Position numbers and translations under genes: made by a program | Shown here: positions 1 through 9,687 of the stretch, one piece after another | Layout: each line of letters opens with the position of its first letter | Position numbering within the stretch: position 1 is the stretch's first letter | Assembly: GCF_023155745.1 (NCBI RefSeq) | Contig: NZ_JAKNUS010000016.1 | Span: 1 to 57,499, forward strand | Direction of reading: 5' to 3' | Length of the DNA stretch: 57,499 nucleotides | Source: Microbacterium kunmingense | GTDB lineage: Bacteria; Actinomycetota; Actinomycetes; Actinomycetales; Microbacteriaceae | The notes under the pieces: model-generated | Told to the model about the DNA's origin: nothing | The model's input: only the letters and a program-made list of their open reading frames with translations | Database searches by the model: none

Positions 1-1
1 C

Positions 2-118
2 AACCACGTCCGACCACACGAAGCGATCGCTTGGAACCGGCCCGCCGACGTCTACGCCGGCACCGCCGACCCCACCACCCCCAACTTCGAAATCGAAGAA
101 ACCCTGCCAACTACTTGA
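2..118 (+). pseudogene. IS transposase, C-terminal fragment (DDE integrase type)
   Basis: The first 38 codons read as the end of an insertion-sequence integrase. The segment RPHEAIAWNRPADVY matches the usual C-terminal signature of IS3/IS481-type transposases (RPHxAL...P...Y), followed by a short tail and a TGA at 116-118. The gene begins before the window, so its completeness cannot be judged. It lies head-on against the truncated multicopper oxidase gene to its right, which suggests that this IS interrupted that gene. The family assignment rests on this short tail only. Confidence 0.6.
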
Positions 119-127
119 CGCGGGACA
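111..127. repeat. Probable right terminal repeat of the IS
   Basis: Directly at and after the transposase stop codon, the sequence ends in GCGGGACA, which read inward starts TGTCCCGC. IS3-like elements typically end in TG...CA repeats a few bases past the transposase stop. The multicopper oxidase reading frame to the right loses family similarity near this point. The partner repeat lies outside the window, so the exact tip is inferred. Confidence 0.45.
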
Positions 128-699
128 CATTCGTCGTCCCACGTCACCTTCTCGTCCGGGTCATCGATGATGAGCGCACCGTAGAGGCCGTGGTCCAGTT
201 GCGGGCCGACGTGGGGGTGGAACCAGTAGGTGCCCGGATGCGGGGTGACGAACTCGTATGCGAACTGTCCGCCCGGGGCGATGGGGGCTTGGGTTACCGG
301 AGGGACCCCATCCATGTCGTTGCGGAGGGCGAGTCCGTGCCAGTGTACGGAGGTGTCCGCGTCGAGCTGGTTGCGGACGGTCGCTTTCAGCGTGTCGCCT
401 GCGGTGAGCCGGATTACCGGGGCGGGGATACCTCCGAACGCCCAGGTGGCGGCGGAGGTACCGGCCAGGTCGAGCGTGGTGGGGGCGGCGGTGAGGTCGA
501 CGGTGGTGACTCGGCCGGTGCCGCCGCGGTTCTTCTCCGTGCCGGACACCGCTGCGCCGGTGGGTGTCACCCATTGCGGCGCGGGGGTGCAGGAGGCGAG
601 CACGGCTGCCGCGACGGCGCCCAGTCCGAGTCCGAGCACACCTCGTCGGGTCAGCAGCATCGGGGAGGACGGTGTGGGAGAGAGCGGACGGTCAGGCAT
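128..699 (-). pseudogene. Multicopper oxidase, 3' end removed by IS insertion
   Basis: This is the N-terminal third of a periplasmic multicopper oxidase, a family that oxidises Cu(I) or organic substrates using type 1, 2 and 3 copper centres. The leader carries twin arginines, a hydrophobic stretch and a lipobox-like LASC, so Tat export and lipidation are plausible. The first cupredoxin domain is clear, with HWHG and WFHPHVG copper-ligand motifs and the usual GLYGALIIDD strand. About 190 residues remain where about 450-500 are expected; the second and third domains, with the HCH ligands, are gone. An internal Met about 13 residues in, ahead of the RRG segment, is an alternative start. The start overlaps the end of the upstream ATPase by 8 bases, so it was the last gene of the copper operon. 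Confidence 0.75.
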
Positions 700-3313
700 G
701 TTCGGGCTTCTTCTGCATGGTCGTCGCAGCGGGCGCCTGGGCGGGCAGGCGGAGCCGCTTGAGGAGGAGGGCGTTGACGGCGACGATCACGGAGGAACCG
801 GACATCGACAGGGCGGCGATCTCCGGGGACAGCATGATCCCGAACGCCGGGTAGAACACGCCAGCGGCGATGGGGAGGGCGGCGGCGTTGTATCCGATGG
901 CCCAGCCCAGGTTCTGCCGCATCTTTCGCAGTGTGCCCTTGCCGATCTTGAGTGCGATCGCAACATCGAGCGGGTCCGAGCGCATCAGGACCACGTCGGC
1001 GGTCTCGATGGCGACGTCGGTGCCGGCGCCGATCGCGATGCCGAGGTCGGCCTGGGCGAGGGCGGGGGCGTCGTTGACGCCGTCGCCGACCATCGCGACC
1101 TTCTTGCCCGTCTTCTGCAGCTCGGCGACCTTCGCGGACTTGTCCTCGGGGAGCACATCCGCGATCACGGTGTCGATGCCGAGGAGAGCGGCGATCCGGT
1201 CGGCGGTGGGCTTGTTGTCCCCGGTGAGCATTGCGACCTCGACGCCCTGCTCGTGGAGAGCGTCGATCGCGGTCTTTGCGGTGTCCCGGGGTGCGTCGGC
1301 GAGACCGATGATCCCGGCGACTTGCCCGTCCACGGCGAACAGGATCGCGGTGCGGCCGGACCCAGCCAGGTCCTGCTGAGCGGCCTGCACCCCGCTGATG
1401 TCGATCCCCTCCCCGGTGAGAAGGCGCGGGTTGCCGAGGACGACCTGTCGACCGTCGACGGTGGCGATCGCGCCCTGCCCGGTGACGTTTCGGAACGCGG
1501 TCGCGGTGCGACGGGGGATGTCGCGGGCGTCGGCGTAATTCACGATCGCTTTCGCCAGAGGATGCTCGGATTCCCGCTCCAACGCGACCGCGAGGGAGAG
1601 AGTCTCGAGGTCGTCGCCGCCGACGGGGATGTAGTCGGTGACCTCCGGCTCCCCCTTGGTGAGGGTGCCGGTCTTGTCGAACACGACCGTGTCGATGTGG
1701 GCGGCGGTTTCGATCCCGGAGGCGTTCTTGAACAACACGCCCCGTTTCGCGCCGAGCCCGGTGCCGACCATGATCGCCGTCGGGGTGGCGAGGCCGAGCG
1801 CGTCGGGGCAGGTGATGACGACGACGGTGATAGCGAACAGGATCGCCATCGGCAGTTCGGCCCCGGCAAGAAACCACACCAGGAAGGTGAGGGTGCCGCC
1901 GATCAGGGCGACCAGGACGAGCCAGAACGCTGCCCGGTCGGCGAGGCGCTGCCCGGGGGCTTTCGAGTTCTGCGCCTCCTGCACGAGCTTCACGATCTGC
2001 GCCAACGCCGTGTCCGAGCCGACTTTGGTGGCTGTGACGCGGAGGGTGCCGACGGTGTTCACGGTCGCTCCGATCACCTCCGACCCGGGCGCTTTGTCCA
2101 CCGGCATGGACTCGCCGGTAACCATCGACTCGTCCACCTCGGACTCTCCGGATTCCACGACACCGTCGGTGGGGATCTTCGCCCCCGGCCGCACCAGCAT
2201 CAGATCCCCCGGGACGACCTCGCTGGTGGGGATCTCGACCTCCTGCCCGTCACGGATCACGACCGCCTGCGAGGGTGCGAGCTCCAGGAGGGTGCGGATG
2301 GCGTCGTTCGCGCCGCCGCGGGCGCGCATCTCCACCCAATGCCCCAGCAGCACGAAGGTGGCAAGCACCGTGGCGGCTTCGTAGAACACTTCACCGCCGC
2401 CGGTGAGGGTGACCGCGAGGGAGTACAGCCAGCCGGCGCCGACACCGACCGCGACGAGCACCATCATGTCGAGGGTCTTCGCGCGCAGCGCCCGGTAGGC
2501 GCCGTCGAAGAAGATCCACGCCGAGTAGAAGATCACCGGCAGCGACAGGATCAGCATGAACACGTCATCGCGCAGCCCGAACGGTGCCGGCACCTCGAAT
2601 CCGATCACCTCCCGCCCGATCGGAGACCACAGGGTGATCGGGATCGACAGGATCAGCGCGACCAGGAACCGGTTGCGCATGTCGCGGATCATCGCGTCCA
2701 TCGACATCCCGCCGTGATGCCCACCGTGGCCCATCATCTCCTGCGCACTGTGACCCGACGCTGCACCATGATCGTGCCCACCCGCGGCCGCGGTGTGACC
2801 GGCGTGCTCGACGTGGTGACCGGCATGCTCACCGTCATCCGCCGTCGCCGACGGGGCGTGCGTGTGGTCGTGGCCAGCGGCGTGATCGTGGACGGGGTCG
2901 TCGTGATAGCCCGCAGGACCCTTATGGCCCGCGTGGCTGGCGTGACCCGTGGCATCCGTGTGGCCCTCGTGCGCGTCGTGACTCGCGTGCGGTTCTTGTG
3001 CGCCCTCAGCTGCGGGGCCGTGGTGGGCGCTGTGGTCGTGCGCACCCTCGTCGTGCGGGTCGTGCGCGGGGTCGCAGATATGGTCGGGGACGGACTGGCC
3101 GGCGCAGTGATACCCGCAGTCGATGACCCACTGCTGCAGGTGCGCGACCGAGGTGGTCTCGGGGTCGTAGGTGACGGTCGCGGTCTGCGAGACCGGGTTC
3201 GCGTCCACGGCGATCACCCCGGGTTGGCGGCTCAGGTGGGCTTCGGTGACGTTCTTGGAGGTCGCGCGGATCATGCCGCTGACCTGCAGGGTCACGGTTC
3301 TGGTGTCACTCAT
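692..3313 (-). CDS. Heavy-metal P1B-type ATPase with His-rich N-terminus and CPD motif
   Basis: This 873-residue membrane pump would use ATP to export a soft metal, probably Cu(I) or Ag(I). An N-terminal HMA-like fold is present, but its metal motif is degenerate (GMIRATSKN instead of GMTCxxC). Residues of about 80-190 form a long His/Asp/Gly linker. The actuator motif (TGES), phosphorylation site (DKTGTLTKG), HP motif (SEHPLA) and GDGVNDAPA hinge are all intact. The transmembrane metal motif is C502-P503-D504 instead of CPC or CPH, so its specificity may differ from that of the CPC-type CopA at 24143-26434. The start overlaps the phosphoketolase stop (ATGA), implying translational coupling. 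Copper is inferred from context and not proven. Confidence 0.9.
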   Translation of the reverse strand: MSDTRTVTLQVSGMIRATSKNVTEAHLSRQPGVIAVDANPVSQTATVTYDPETTSVAHLQQWVIDCGYHCAGQSVPDHICDPAHDPHDEGAHDHSAHHGPAAEGAQEPHASHDAHEGHTDATGHASHAGHKGPAGYHDDPVHDHAAGHDHTHAPSATADDGEHAGHHVEHAGHTAAAGGHDHGAASGHSAQEMMGHGGHHGGMSMDAMIRDMRNRFLVALILSIPITLWSPIGREVIGFEVPAPFGLRDDVFMLILSLPVIFYSAWIFFDGAYRALRAKTLDMMVLVAVGVGAGWLYSLAVTLTGGGEVFYEAATVLATFVLLGHWVEMRARGGANDAIRTLLELAPSQAVVIRDGQEVEIPTSEVVPGDLMLVRPGAKIPTDGVVESGESEVDESMVTGESMPVDKAPGSEVIGATVNTVGTLRVTATKVGSDTALAQIVKLVQEAQNSKAPGQRLADRAAFWLVLVALIGGTLTFLVWFLAGAELPMAILFAITVVVITCPDALGLATPTAIMVGTGLGAKRGVLFKNASGIETAAHIDTVVFDKTGTLTKGEPEVTDYIPVGGDDLETLSLAVALERESEHPLAKAIVNYADARDIPRRTATAFRNVTGQGAIATVDGRQVVLGNPRLLTGEGIDISGVQAAQQDLAGSGRTAILFAVDGQVAGIIGLADAPRDTAKTAIDALHEQGVEVAMLTGDNKPTADRIAALLGIDTVIADVLPEDKSAKVAELQKTGKKVAMVGDGVNDAPALAQADLGIAIGAGTDVAIETADVVLMRSDPLDVAIALKIGKGTLRKMRQNLGWAIGYNAAALPIAAGVFYPAFGIMLSPEIAALSMSGSSVIVAVNALLLKRLRLPAQAPAATTMQKKPEHA

Positions 3314-5763
3314 TTCGGTTCCTTCCCGATGGTGGGGTCGGTGGTGTCGGGGTGGGGCCAGTGCCAGTCGGCGACGGCGGGGATGTCGGTGCCGTGCTCA
3401 CGGGTGTGGGCGCGGGCATGCAGGCGGGCGTCCTGCAGCTCCTGCCGCAGCTCCGCGTGGCGGGCGGCGAGGCCCGGGACGTGGTCGAGGACGTCGATCG
3501 CCAGCCGGTACCGGTCGAGGTCGTTGAGCATGACCATGTCGAACGGGGTCGTGGTGGTGCCGCGCTCCTGGAAGCCGTGCACGTGCAGGTTCTGGTGCCC
3601 GGCGCGCTTGTAGGTGAGTCGGTGGATCAGCCACGGGTAGCCGTGGTAGGCGAAGATCACCGGCTTGTCGGGAGTGAAGATCGCATCGAACTCCCGGTCC
3701 GGGAGACCGTGCGGGTGCTGGTCCTCGGATTGCAGCCGGGTCAGGTCGACCACGTTCACCACCCGCACTCTCAGGTCGGGGATGTGCTCGCGCAGCAGCG
3801 CCGCCGCGGCGAGGGTCTCGAGGGTGGGGACGTCGCCGGCGGCGGCGAGCACCACATCCGGCTCGGTGCCTGCGGTTTCGGTGCCCGCCCACGGCAGGAT
3901 CCCGAGCCCGCGGGTGCAGTGCTCGATCGCCTCGTCCATCGTCAGCCACTGCGGGGCGGGCTGCTTCCCGGCGACGACGACGTTGATGTACCCGGCCGAG
4001 CGCAGGCAGTGGTCGTAGGTGGACAGCAGCGTGTTCGCGTCGAACGGCAGGTAGACGCGGACGATGTCGGGGCTCTTGTTCAGGGCGAGGTCGATGAACC
4101 CGGGGTCCTGGTGAGAGAACCCGTTGTGGTCCTGCCGCCAGACGTGGCTGGAGAGCAGGTAGTTGAAGCTCGGGATCGGGTCCCGCCACGACACCTCCCG
4201 GGCCGCTTCGAGCCATTTGGCGTGCTGGTTGAACATCGAGTCGACGATGTGGGTGAACGCCTCGTAGCAGTTGAACAGCCCATGCCGGCCGGTAAGGACG
4301 TAGCCCTCGAGCCAGCCCTGGCACTGGTGCTCGCTGAGCACCTCCATCACCCGCCCAGTCGGGGCCAGGTGCTCGTCGACGGGCTCCACGGCCGCGTTCC
4401 ACTGCTTGCCGGTGGCCTGGTAGACGGGTGGGGCGAGTCGGTTGGAGGCGGTCTCGTCCGGGCCGAAGATGCGGAAGTTGTCCGGGTTGTCCCGGATCAC
4501 CCCCGCCAGCCACTCGCCCAGCACGCGGGTCGCTTCGCCGGTCGACGCCCCGCGCGCGGCGGGGTCGACCGGGTGGGCGTGCTTGTGGAAGTCCGGGAGC
4601 CGCAGCGGGACGGTGAGTTGTCCGCCGTTGCCGGCCGGGTTCGCGCTCATCCGCCGATCCCCGTCCGGGGCGATCGCGACCGTGGCCGGGCGGGGGGCGC
4701 CGGTCACGTCGAACAGCTCGTGCGGGCGGTAGGACGCCAGCCAGTCCTCGAGGATCCGCAGGTGCTCGGGATTGTCGCGGACCTCGGCGAGCGGCACCTG
4801 GTGTGCCCGCCAGGTGCCCTCCACCGGCAGACCGTCGATGATCTTCGGGCAGGTCCACCCCTTCGGGCTGCGCAGCACGATCGCCGGCCACGCCGGCCGC
4901 CCCTCCAGCGTCCCGGCCGCCGCGGCGGCCTTGATGTCCGCGATCTCATCCAGCACCGCATCCAGCACCGCCGCGAACGTCGCGTGGGACTCACGCGGGG
5001 TTTCGCCATCGAAGCCGACAGTGACGACGTGGGGGTGATGACCGTAGCCGCGCAGCAGCGCGACAAGCTCCTCCTCGGGGATGCGCGACAGCACGGTCGG
5101 GTTGGCGATCTTGTACCCGTTCAGATGCAGGATCGGCAGCACCACCCCGTCATGGGCGGGGTTGAGGAACTTGTTGCCGTGCCACGCGGTCGCCAGCGGC
5201 CCGGTCTCTGCCTCCCCGTCACCGATCACGCAGGCGACCAGCAGGTCGGGGTTGTCGAACGCGGCCCCGTAGGCGTGCACCAGGGAGTAGCCCAGCTCCC
5301 CGCCCTCGTTGATCGACCCCGGCGTCTCGGGGGACGCGTGCGAGGGGATCCCGCCCGGGAAGGAGAACTGCCGGAACAACGCCCGCAGCCCCTCTTCGGT
5401 GCGGTCGATGCCCGGGTAGCGTTCAGTGTAGGTGCCGTCCAGGTAGGCGTTGGCGACCATGCCGGGTCCGCCGTGCCCGGGCCCGGTCACGTACAGGGTG
5501 TTCAGGTCGCGGTCGCGGATGGCGCGGTTCAGGTGGGCGTAGAGGAAGTTCAGGCCCGGGGTGGTGCCCCAATGCCCCAGCAGCCGCGGCTTGATGTCGT
5601 CCCGGATCAGGCGGTGGCGCAGCAGCGGGTTACCCTGCAGGTAGATCTGCCCGATGCTCAGATAGTTCGCCGCCCGCCACCACGCATCCACCGCCGCCAA
5701 CTGCTCGGCGGTGGCATCAGTGGTGCGGTGCGCCCACGCGGGGGGTGCCGGTGTGGGGGTCAT
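3310..5763 (-). CDS. xfp: Phosphoketolase (xylulose-5-phosphate/fructose-6-phosphate)
   Basis: A thiamine-diphosphate enzyme of 817 residues that splits xylulose 5-phosphate (and often fructose 6-phosphate) with phosphate to give acetyl phosphate plus glyceraldehyde 3-phosphate (or erythrose 4-phosphate). It is cytosolic. Family hallmarks are present: GHGGPGM, the ThDP/Mg segment [24 protein letters not shown] and the C-terminal [11 protein letters not shown]. Length is normal for the family. The ATG at 5763 was chosen because GGAGGGAG stands just upstream; the open frame continues far beyond it without family similarity. It lies inside a copper operon, between a beta-propeller lipoprotein and the metal ATPase, which is unusual for a carbon-metabolism gene. 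A metabolic bypass role under metal stress is an inference. Confidence 0.95.
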   Translation of the reverse strand: MTPTPAPPAWAHRTTDATAEQLAAVDAWWRAANYLSIGQIYLQGNPLLRHRLIRDDIKPRLLGHWGTTPGLNFLYAHLNRAIRDRDLNTLYVTGPGHGGPGMVANAYLDGTYTERYPGIDRTEEGLRALFRQFSFPGGIPSHASPETPGSINEGGELGYSLVHAYGAAFDNPDLLVACVIGDGEAETGPLATAWHGNKFLNPAHDGVVLPILHLNGYKIANPTVLSRIPEEELVALLRGYGHHPHVVTVGFDGETPRESHATFAAVLDAVLDEIADIKAAAAAGTLEGRPAWPAIVLRSPKGWTCPKIIDGLPVEGTWRAHQVPLAEVRDNPEHLRILEDWLASYRPHELFDVTGAPRPATVAIAPDGDRRMSANPAGNGGQLTVPLRLPDFHKHAHPVDPAARGASTGEATRVLGEWLAGVIRDNPDNFRIFGPDETASNRLAPPVYQATGKQWNAAVEPVDEHLAPTGRVMEVLSEHQCQGWLEGYVLTGRHGLFNCYEAFTHIVDSMFNQHAKWLEAAREVSWRDPIPSFNYLLSSHVWRQDHNGFSHQDPGFIDLALNKSPDIVRVYLPFDANTLLSTYDHCLRSAGYINVVVAGKQPAPQWLTMDEAIEHCTRGLGILPWAGTETAGTEPDVVLAAAGDVPTLETLAAAALLREHIPDLRVRVVNVVDLTRLQSEDQHPHGLPDREFDAIFTPDKPVIFAYHGYPWLIHRLTYKRAGHQNLHVHGFQERGTTTTPFDMVMLNDLDRYRLAIDVLDHVPGLAARHAELRQELQDARLHARAHTREHGTDIPAVADWHWPHPDTTDPTIGKEPK

Positions 5764-5821
5764 GGTCGGTCTCCCTCCGATCCGCGGCCGCTCGGGTCGC
5801 GCCAGGTGCGAATGACGGTGG

Positions 5822-6682
5822 TCATGGTGTTGCCGCCGGGATGAGAACGGTGGCGGTGGTGTCGCGGATCCAGACCACGCCGCGGTCATCGACCAGGACG
5901 ATCGCACCGTCCCCGGTGACCCCGAGGGCTTGGACGGTTCCCGTGGTGGTGCCGACGTCCTCCCAACCGGTGCCGACCAGACGTCGCAACATCCCGTCGG
6001 TGTCCACTCCGACCACCCCACCGGTTGGGTCGGTCTCCACCAGGTACAGCACTGGCGCGTCCGGCGCCGGGGTGAAGGTGGCGCCACCGTCAGTGCTGTG
6101 CTGCAGCCCGTCCTGGGTGGCGGCGTACAGGGTGCCGTCGGTCGCGGCGGCCAGGTCGACGGCGGGCAGCTCGGCACCGTCCGCCCAACTCTGCCCGCCG
6201 TCGCTGCTGGTGCGCAGCAGCGGGCGGGAGGATCCGATCCCGTACAGGGTGCCGTCGCCGGTGACGGTGAGGACGTGGAAGTCCTCTTCCCCGGTGAACG
6301 CGACCGGTTCCCACGAGGCGCCAGCGTCGAGGCTGCGGATGATGCCGAGGTTGGGGGCGCCAAGTTCCGCCGGGGTGGACGGGCCGGGGTGCCCGGACGC
6401 GTAGAGGGTGTCACCGGTAGCGGTCAGTCCCATCGCGTCCAGGTCGATGCCACCGACCGGGCCGGTGACGGTGCCGTCCTCGCCCAGCGTGTACAGGCCG
6501 GTGTGGGTGCCCAGCAGCACGGTGCCGTCACCGTCGTCGACGATGCCGTGCACATGCCCGAACCCGGCCGCGGTGCTCGCGGGTGCATCGGGCTCCGCAG
6601 GGGTGGTGCTGCAGCCCGTGAGCAGCAGCGCGACGGTGACGGTGGCCGTGATCGCCAGTCTGCGGGTGGTGGGAGAGATCAT
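5822..6682 (-). CDS. Beta-propeller lipoprotein, F510_1955 glycosylhydrolase-like family
   Basis: A 286-residue exported lipoprotein. The leader has an RR pair, a hydrophobic core and lipobox LLTGC. The mature part is built of repeated sialidase/BNR-like blades (for example [33 protein letters not shown]) and starts with [10 protein letters not shown], typical of the F510_1955 family often found beside metal-resistance genes. No catalytic activity has been established for such proteins, and I assign none. The ATG at 6682 directly precedes the signal peptide. It sits 58 bases upstream of the phosphoketolase gene, so co-transcription is likely. Confidence 0.8.
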   Translation of the reverse strand: MISPTTRRLAITATVTVALLLTGCSTTPAEPDAPASTAAGFGHVHGIVDDGDGTVLLGTHTGLYTLGEDGTVTGPVGGIDLDAMGLTATGDTLYASGHPGPSTPAELGAPNLGIIRSLDAGASWEPVAFTGEEDFHVLTVTGDGTLYGIGSSRPLLRTSSDGGQSWADGAELPAVDLAAATDGTLYAATQDGLQHSTDGGATFTPAPDAPVLYLVETDPTGGVVGVDTDGMLRRLVGTGWEDVGTTTGTVQALGVTGDGAIVLVDDRGVVWIRDTTATVLIPAATP

Positions 6683-6799
6683 GAACGGAGGGCCTTTCCG
6701 TGCGGGTACGCCGGATACCGGTGACCGCACAGGGGTCGAGGGTGGGGCCTCGGACGGGACCGGCATCGGGAGCGCGGGTCCCGTCCGAGGGGTACCGGG

Positions 6800-7414
6800 T
6801 CAGAGGCTGGCGAGGATGTCCTGCATCGTGGTGATCTCGGCGGTCTGCCCGTCGATGATCTGCTGCGCGAGGGCGGCCACGTCCGTGTTCTGTCCGTCGG
6901 TGAGCACCGACTGCGCCATCGTCACGGCGCCCTGGTGGTGAGCGATCATGCCGTTCAGGAACAGGCGGGTCGCCTCGACCCCGGTCGCGGCATCCAGAGC
7001 GGCCATGTCGTCCTCCGACATCATCCCGCCGCCCATGTCCATGCCGTCCATCCCGGACATGGAGTCGTCGTACGGGACGCCCCACTCCTGAAGCCAGCCC
7101 TTCATGGTCTGGATCTCCGGGTCCTGTGCGGCCTTGATTTGCTCGGCGAGGGAGACGACCCGCTCGTCGATGCCGTCTTTCGCGAGGATCTGATCGGCCA
7201 TCTCGATGGCCTGCTGGTGGTGCGGGATCATCATGGTCACGAACATCTCGTCCGCGGCGTTGAACGCGGCGGCGGACTGGGAGGGGGCGGTGCTGGTCAT
7301 CCCCCCGGGTCCGTGGTCCATGCCGGGCATGGTGCCGTCGGTGGGGGCGCAACCGGCGAGCACAAGCACGGTGGCCAGGGCGCCGGCGGTCAGCGTGAGA
7401 GTACGAAAACGCAT
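6800..7414 (-). CDS. DUF305 lipoprotein
   Basis: This 204-residue secreted lipoprotein has lipobox VLAGC and two DUF305 helical units, each with the paired-histidine signature (MMIPHHQQAI and MIAHHQGAV). Between them lies a Met/Asp/Gly-rich linker (SGMDGMDMGGGMM) that resembles copper-binding Met clusters of periplasmic copper proteins. DUF305 proteins recur in copper islands and are thought to bind metal outside the membrane. It is upstream of the beta-propeller lipoprotein gene on the same strand with a 117-base gap, so it may be transcribed with it or from its own promoter. Confidence 0.88.
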   Translation of the reverse strand: MRFRTLTLTAGALATVLVLAGCAPTDGTMPGMDHGPGGMTSTAPSQSAAAFNAADEMFVTMMIPHHQQAIEMADQILAKDGIDERVVSLAEQIKAAQDPEIQTMKGWLQEWGVPYDDSMSGMDGMDMGGGMMSEDDMAALDAATGVEATRLFLNGMIAHHQGAVTMAQSVLTDGQNTDVAALAQQIIDGQTAEITTMQDILASL

Positions 7415-7481
7415 CAGGAGTGTCCTTATCTAGTCAGTCGGTGAGGGTCTGATCAGTGCCCGGGAGGGCTGAGCGCAGCAT

Positions 7482-7502
7482 CCCCGGCAAGGGTCGCCGG
7501 GG
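7482..7502 (-). terminator. Hairpin after the DUF6153-like gene
   Basis: A perfect 7-bp GC stem (CCCCGGC/GCCGGGG) with a 7-base loop lies 12 bases beyond the stop codon of the upstream gene on the minus strand. There is no clear U-run, so it may be a weak terminator or an mRNA-stabilising structure. Confidence 0.4.
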
Positions 7503-7513
7503 TTCAGGCGGAA

Positions 7514-7984
7514 TCAGGTGCGACTGATGGACAGGACAAGCAGTGAAGGCGGGCGGGGATGCGGCAATCCGGCCAGCAGAGTCCGGGTATGGGAGCGCGA
7601 GCGGTCTACGGCGTATGTGAGAAGGGCACGGAACGTCGGGGCGAGCAGGACGATCACCGCGGCCAGCAGCGCCAGCACACACACCATCATCAGCAACGGA
7701 TGATCCGGCATCCCCGCAGGGCTGCCGCACCCGTCCTGGCAATGCCCCCCAGCGCCCTCCGCCGCAGCTGCGGTCATCGGCGTATCGTCGGCGGCGGCTG
7801 GTGCGGAGCCGACCTGGCTGTGCGTGCTCATCGCGCTGGTCTCTGATGCCAGGGCGGGCTGGTGGGAACCGGTCAGGACGTGCATGGACAGCAGCCCGGT
7901 GATGATCGCCAGGGCGATCGGAGCGGCCAGCAGGAACCGGCGCACCCCGGGGGTCAGACGCGCGTGCGAGCGAATCACGTTCAC
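7514..7984 (-). CDS. DUF6153-like membrane protein, copy 1
   Basis: A 156-residue protein of unknown function with two predicted membrane helices (about residues 18-36 and 97-118). The loop between them has a small Cys/His cluster (GGHCQDGCG), and the protein ends in LSISRT. Two further genes in this window (8169-8600 and 18930-19376) share this layout and the same C-terminal six residues, so they form a paralogous set. It is divergent from copy 2, with two predicted CsoR operators between the promoters, which suggests copper induction. DUF6153 membership is my recollection of the family and was not searched. Confidence 0.7.
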   Translation of the reverse strand: MNVIRSHARLTPGVRRFLLAAPIALAIITGLLSMHVLTGSHQPALASETSAMSTHSQVGSAPAAADDTPMTAAAAEGAGGHCQDGCGSPAGMPDHPLLMMVCVLALLAAVIVLLAPTFRALLTYAVDRSRSHTRTLLAGLPHPRPPSLLVLSISRT

Positions 7985-8076
7985 GACCGACCTCCTTCCC
8001 GTCCAGGGTAGCGGTGCCCTGCCCCCGCGACACGGTCAGAACACCACGCACGGGAACGGGCCCTACCACTCAGCAT

Positions 8077-8093
8077 ATACCCATCCGGGGTAT
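8077..8093. promoter_or_regulatory. Predicted CsoR operator 1
   Basis: ATACCC-ATCCG-GGGTAT is a near-perfect inverted repeat of the form TACCC-N5-GGGTA, the arrangement known for actinobacterial CsoR operators. It lies between the divergent DUF6153-like genes. The same pattern occurs in the csoR promoter at 27144-27160. Confidence 0.7.
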
Positions 8094-8120
8094 CCAGGAT
8101 GGGTATCGCTTCGGGGATGG

Positions 8121-8137
8121 CTACCCGCCCGGGGTAT
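8121..8137. promoter_or_regulatory. Predicted CsoR operator 2
   Basis: CTACCC-GCCCG-GGGTAT repeats the operator pattern 44 bases downstream of operator 1. It overlaps a possible ATG at 8136, which favours the later GTG at 8169 as the true start of the plus-strand gene. Confidence 0.6.
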
Positions 8138-8168
8138 GCTGGGCGTGATCGAGGAAGGGGCGTCGACG

Positions 8169-8600
8169 GTGAACCAGGTGGTGGCGCGACGGCGGGCACT
8201 CGGGTCCCGGCGTGCCCTGTGGTTCTACCTGTCCGCGGTGGCCGCGATCATCGCAGGGCTGCTCGCGATGCACTCGCTGAGTCTGGAAGAGGACCAGGCG
8301 GGCACTGTCGTGTCCGCCTCCGCAGTCGTTGCGGCCCCCGATGCCGCCGCTGATGTCCTGGTCAGCGGGGTGGTGACGCCCTCGTGCGATGAGACGGTCT
8401 GCGGGACGTCTCATGCTGTCGCTGCCGTGACGTGTCTGCTCGCGTTGCTGACCCTGCTCATCCTGGTGCTCCCGGCCCGGGACGGGTGGATGTCGCTGCT
8501 GGCATGGCTGCGATCCCTCCCCGGCAGGTCGGCCACGTTCACGTCCAGGTCGACCCTTCTGCGGCCCTCCCTGATCGTTTTGTCGATCAGCCGCACCTGA
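8169..8600 (+). CDS. DUF6153-like membrane protein, copy 2
   Basis: This 143-residue protein has two predicted membrane segments (one beginning about residue 12, the other about residue 85). Between them is a Cys pair (SCDETVCGT), and a basic tail ends in LSISRT as in copies 1 and 3. The GTG start follows GAGGAAGGGG with 8-base spacing; an upstream ATG at 8136 is possible but sits in a predicted operator. The function is unknown. The CsoR-type sites and neighbours argue for a role in copper handling at the membrane, which is an inference. Confidence 0.7.
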   Translation: MNQVVARRRALGSRRALWFYLSAVAAIIAGLLAMHSLSLEEDQAGTVVSASAVVAAPDAAADVLVSGVVTPSCDETVCGTSHAVAAVTCLLALLTLLILVLPARDGWMSLLAWLRSLPGRSATFTSRSTLLRPSLIVLSISRT

Positions 8601-8844
8601 TCAACACGCCGCACGCGCCCGCCCTCTGAGCCACCGCTGGCGTGACCGTGTGATGTCGCCCGACGGCCACGATGTGCGCCCCGTAGGTAAGCGCGCCGCG
8701 CCTGCGGCAGCACCGCGTGTGACCCGAGCCAGGATTCTCGCCGCGGAAGCGGCACACTCCCGGCCGCGATTCCCGGTTGGACCGTGTGACGGCGGTGGCG
8801 ACCGTGCGCACCTTCATCGTCCCCCTCCTTCAGGAAAGACTTGT

Positions 8845-9687
8845 ATGCCCGAACCCGCCCTCCCTTCCCCGACGACCGGTATCGGAACGCGCCGCGCGGC
8901 GAGAGCCGCCCTCTCTTCCCCGCCCGTCCCGACGCGACGCGATCGACGCCGGCGGCCCACCCGTGCCGCCCGGACACCTCGACACACGCCTCGCAGCACG
9001 CTCACCCACCGTCGGATGCTCGCCGGCACCGTGATGCTCACGGTCGCTTCCCTCGGCGCACTGCCATTGCTGATCCCGTTGGCGCCAGAGCCGGCATTCG
9101 CCGCCGAACCGCCCCGCACCCCGGTACGCGCCCAGTCGTTCACCACCCCCGACACCGTCACCGGGACGGTGATCGCTCGAGGGGAATACACGGTGGCGGT
9201 GACCGCCCCTGCCGGGACCGAGTCGTACGCGCACACCGCGGACACGTTCACCAATGACCCGGCGTCGGCGGTGCAGTGGCCGTTCACGGTGGGGGTGCCG
9301 ATCAGCAGCACGTTCGGGTACCGCACCCGGCCGTGCCCGTCGTGTTCCAGCGATCATGCCGGCCTGGATATGACCCCGGGCATCGGCACCCCGATCCAGG
9401 CGATGGCCGACGGGGTGGTCACCACTGCGACGGAGCAGGGCGGCGCGTACGGGGTGTATGTGGTGATCCGGCACGAGATCGACGGGCAAGTCGTGGAGAG
9501 TGTCTACGCGCACATGCGGGAAGGGTCCCTCGCCCTCGCCCCGGGGCAGACCGTGCGGGTGGGGCAACTGGTCGGCCGGGTCGGGAACACTGGACGCAGC
9601 ACCGGCGCGCACCTGCATTTCGAGGTGCGCGTCGGCGGGGAGCCGGTCGATCCGCTGGTGTGGATCCCCGCGAACAGGAGACCCTGA
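8845..9687 (+). CDS. M23 family metallopeptidase (LytM domain), secreted
   Basis: The 280-residue product has a basic N-terminus (about 55 residues), a signal-like hydrophobic segment ending at AFA, and a C-terminal LytM/M23 zinc peptidase domain. The zinc ligands are visible as HAGLD (HxxxD) and HLHFEV (HxH), with an FGYRTRP entry strand. Such enzymes cut peptide cross-links in peptidoglycan or act as activators of cell-wall hydrolases. The ATG follows AGGAAAG. The stop codon overlaps the lgt start (TGATG), so the two are coupled and this gene heads the lgt/cytochrome c biogenesis operon. Confidence 0.88.
   Translation: MPEPALPSPTTGIGTRRAARAALSSPPVPTRRDRRRRPTRAARTPRHTPRSTLTHRRMLAGTVMLTVASLGALPLLIPLAPEPAFAAEPPRTPVRAQSFTTPDTVTGTVIARGEYTVAVTAPAGTESYAHTADTFTNDPASAVQWPFTVGVPISSTFGYRTRPCPSCSSDHAGLDMTPGIGTPIQAMADGVVTTATEQGGAYGVYVVIRHEIDGQVVESVYAHMREGSLALAPGQTVRVGQLVGRVGNTGRSTGAHLHFEVRVGGEPVDPLVWIPANRRP

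Noticed and set aside
230..3613. Very long plus-strand open frame (over 1100 codons) opposite the metal ATPase
   Set aside because: It is the GC-rich antisense shadow of the real minus-strand genes: Gly/Arg/Asp-biased, no domains, and it crosses gene boundaries.
3352..5844. Long plus-strand frame opposite the phosphoketolase
   Set aside because: The same shadow effect; the minus-strand phosphoketolase has all family motifs.
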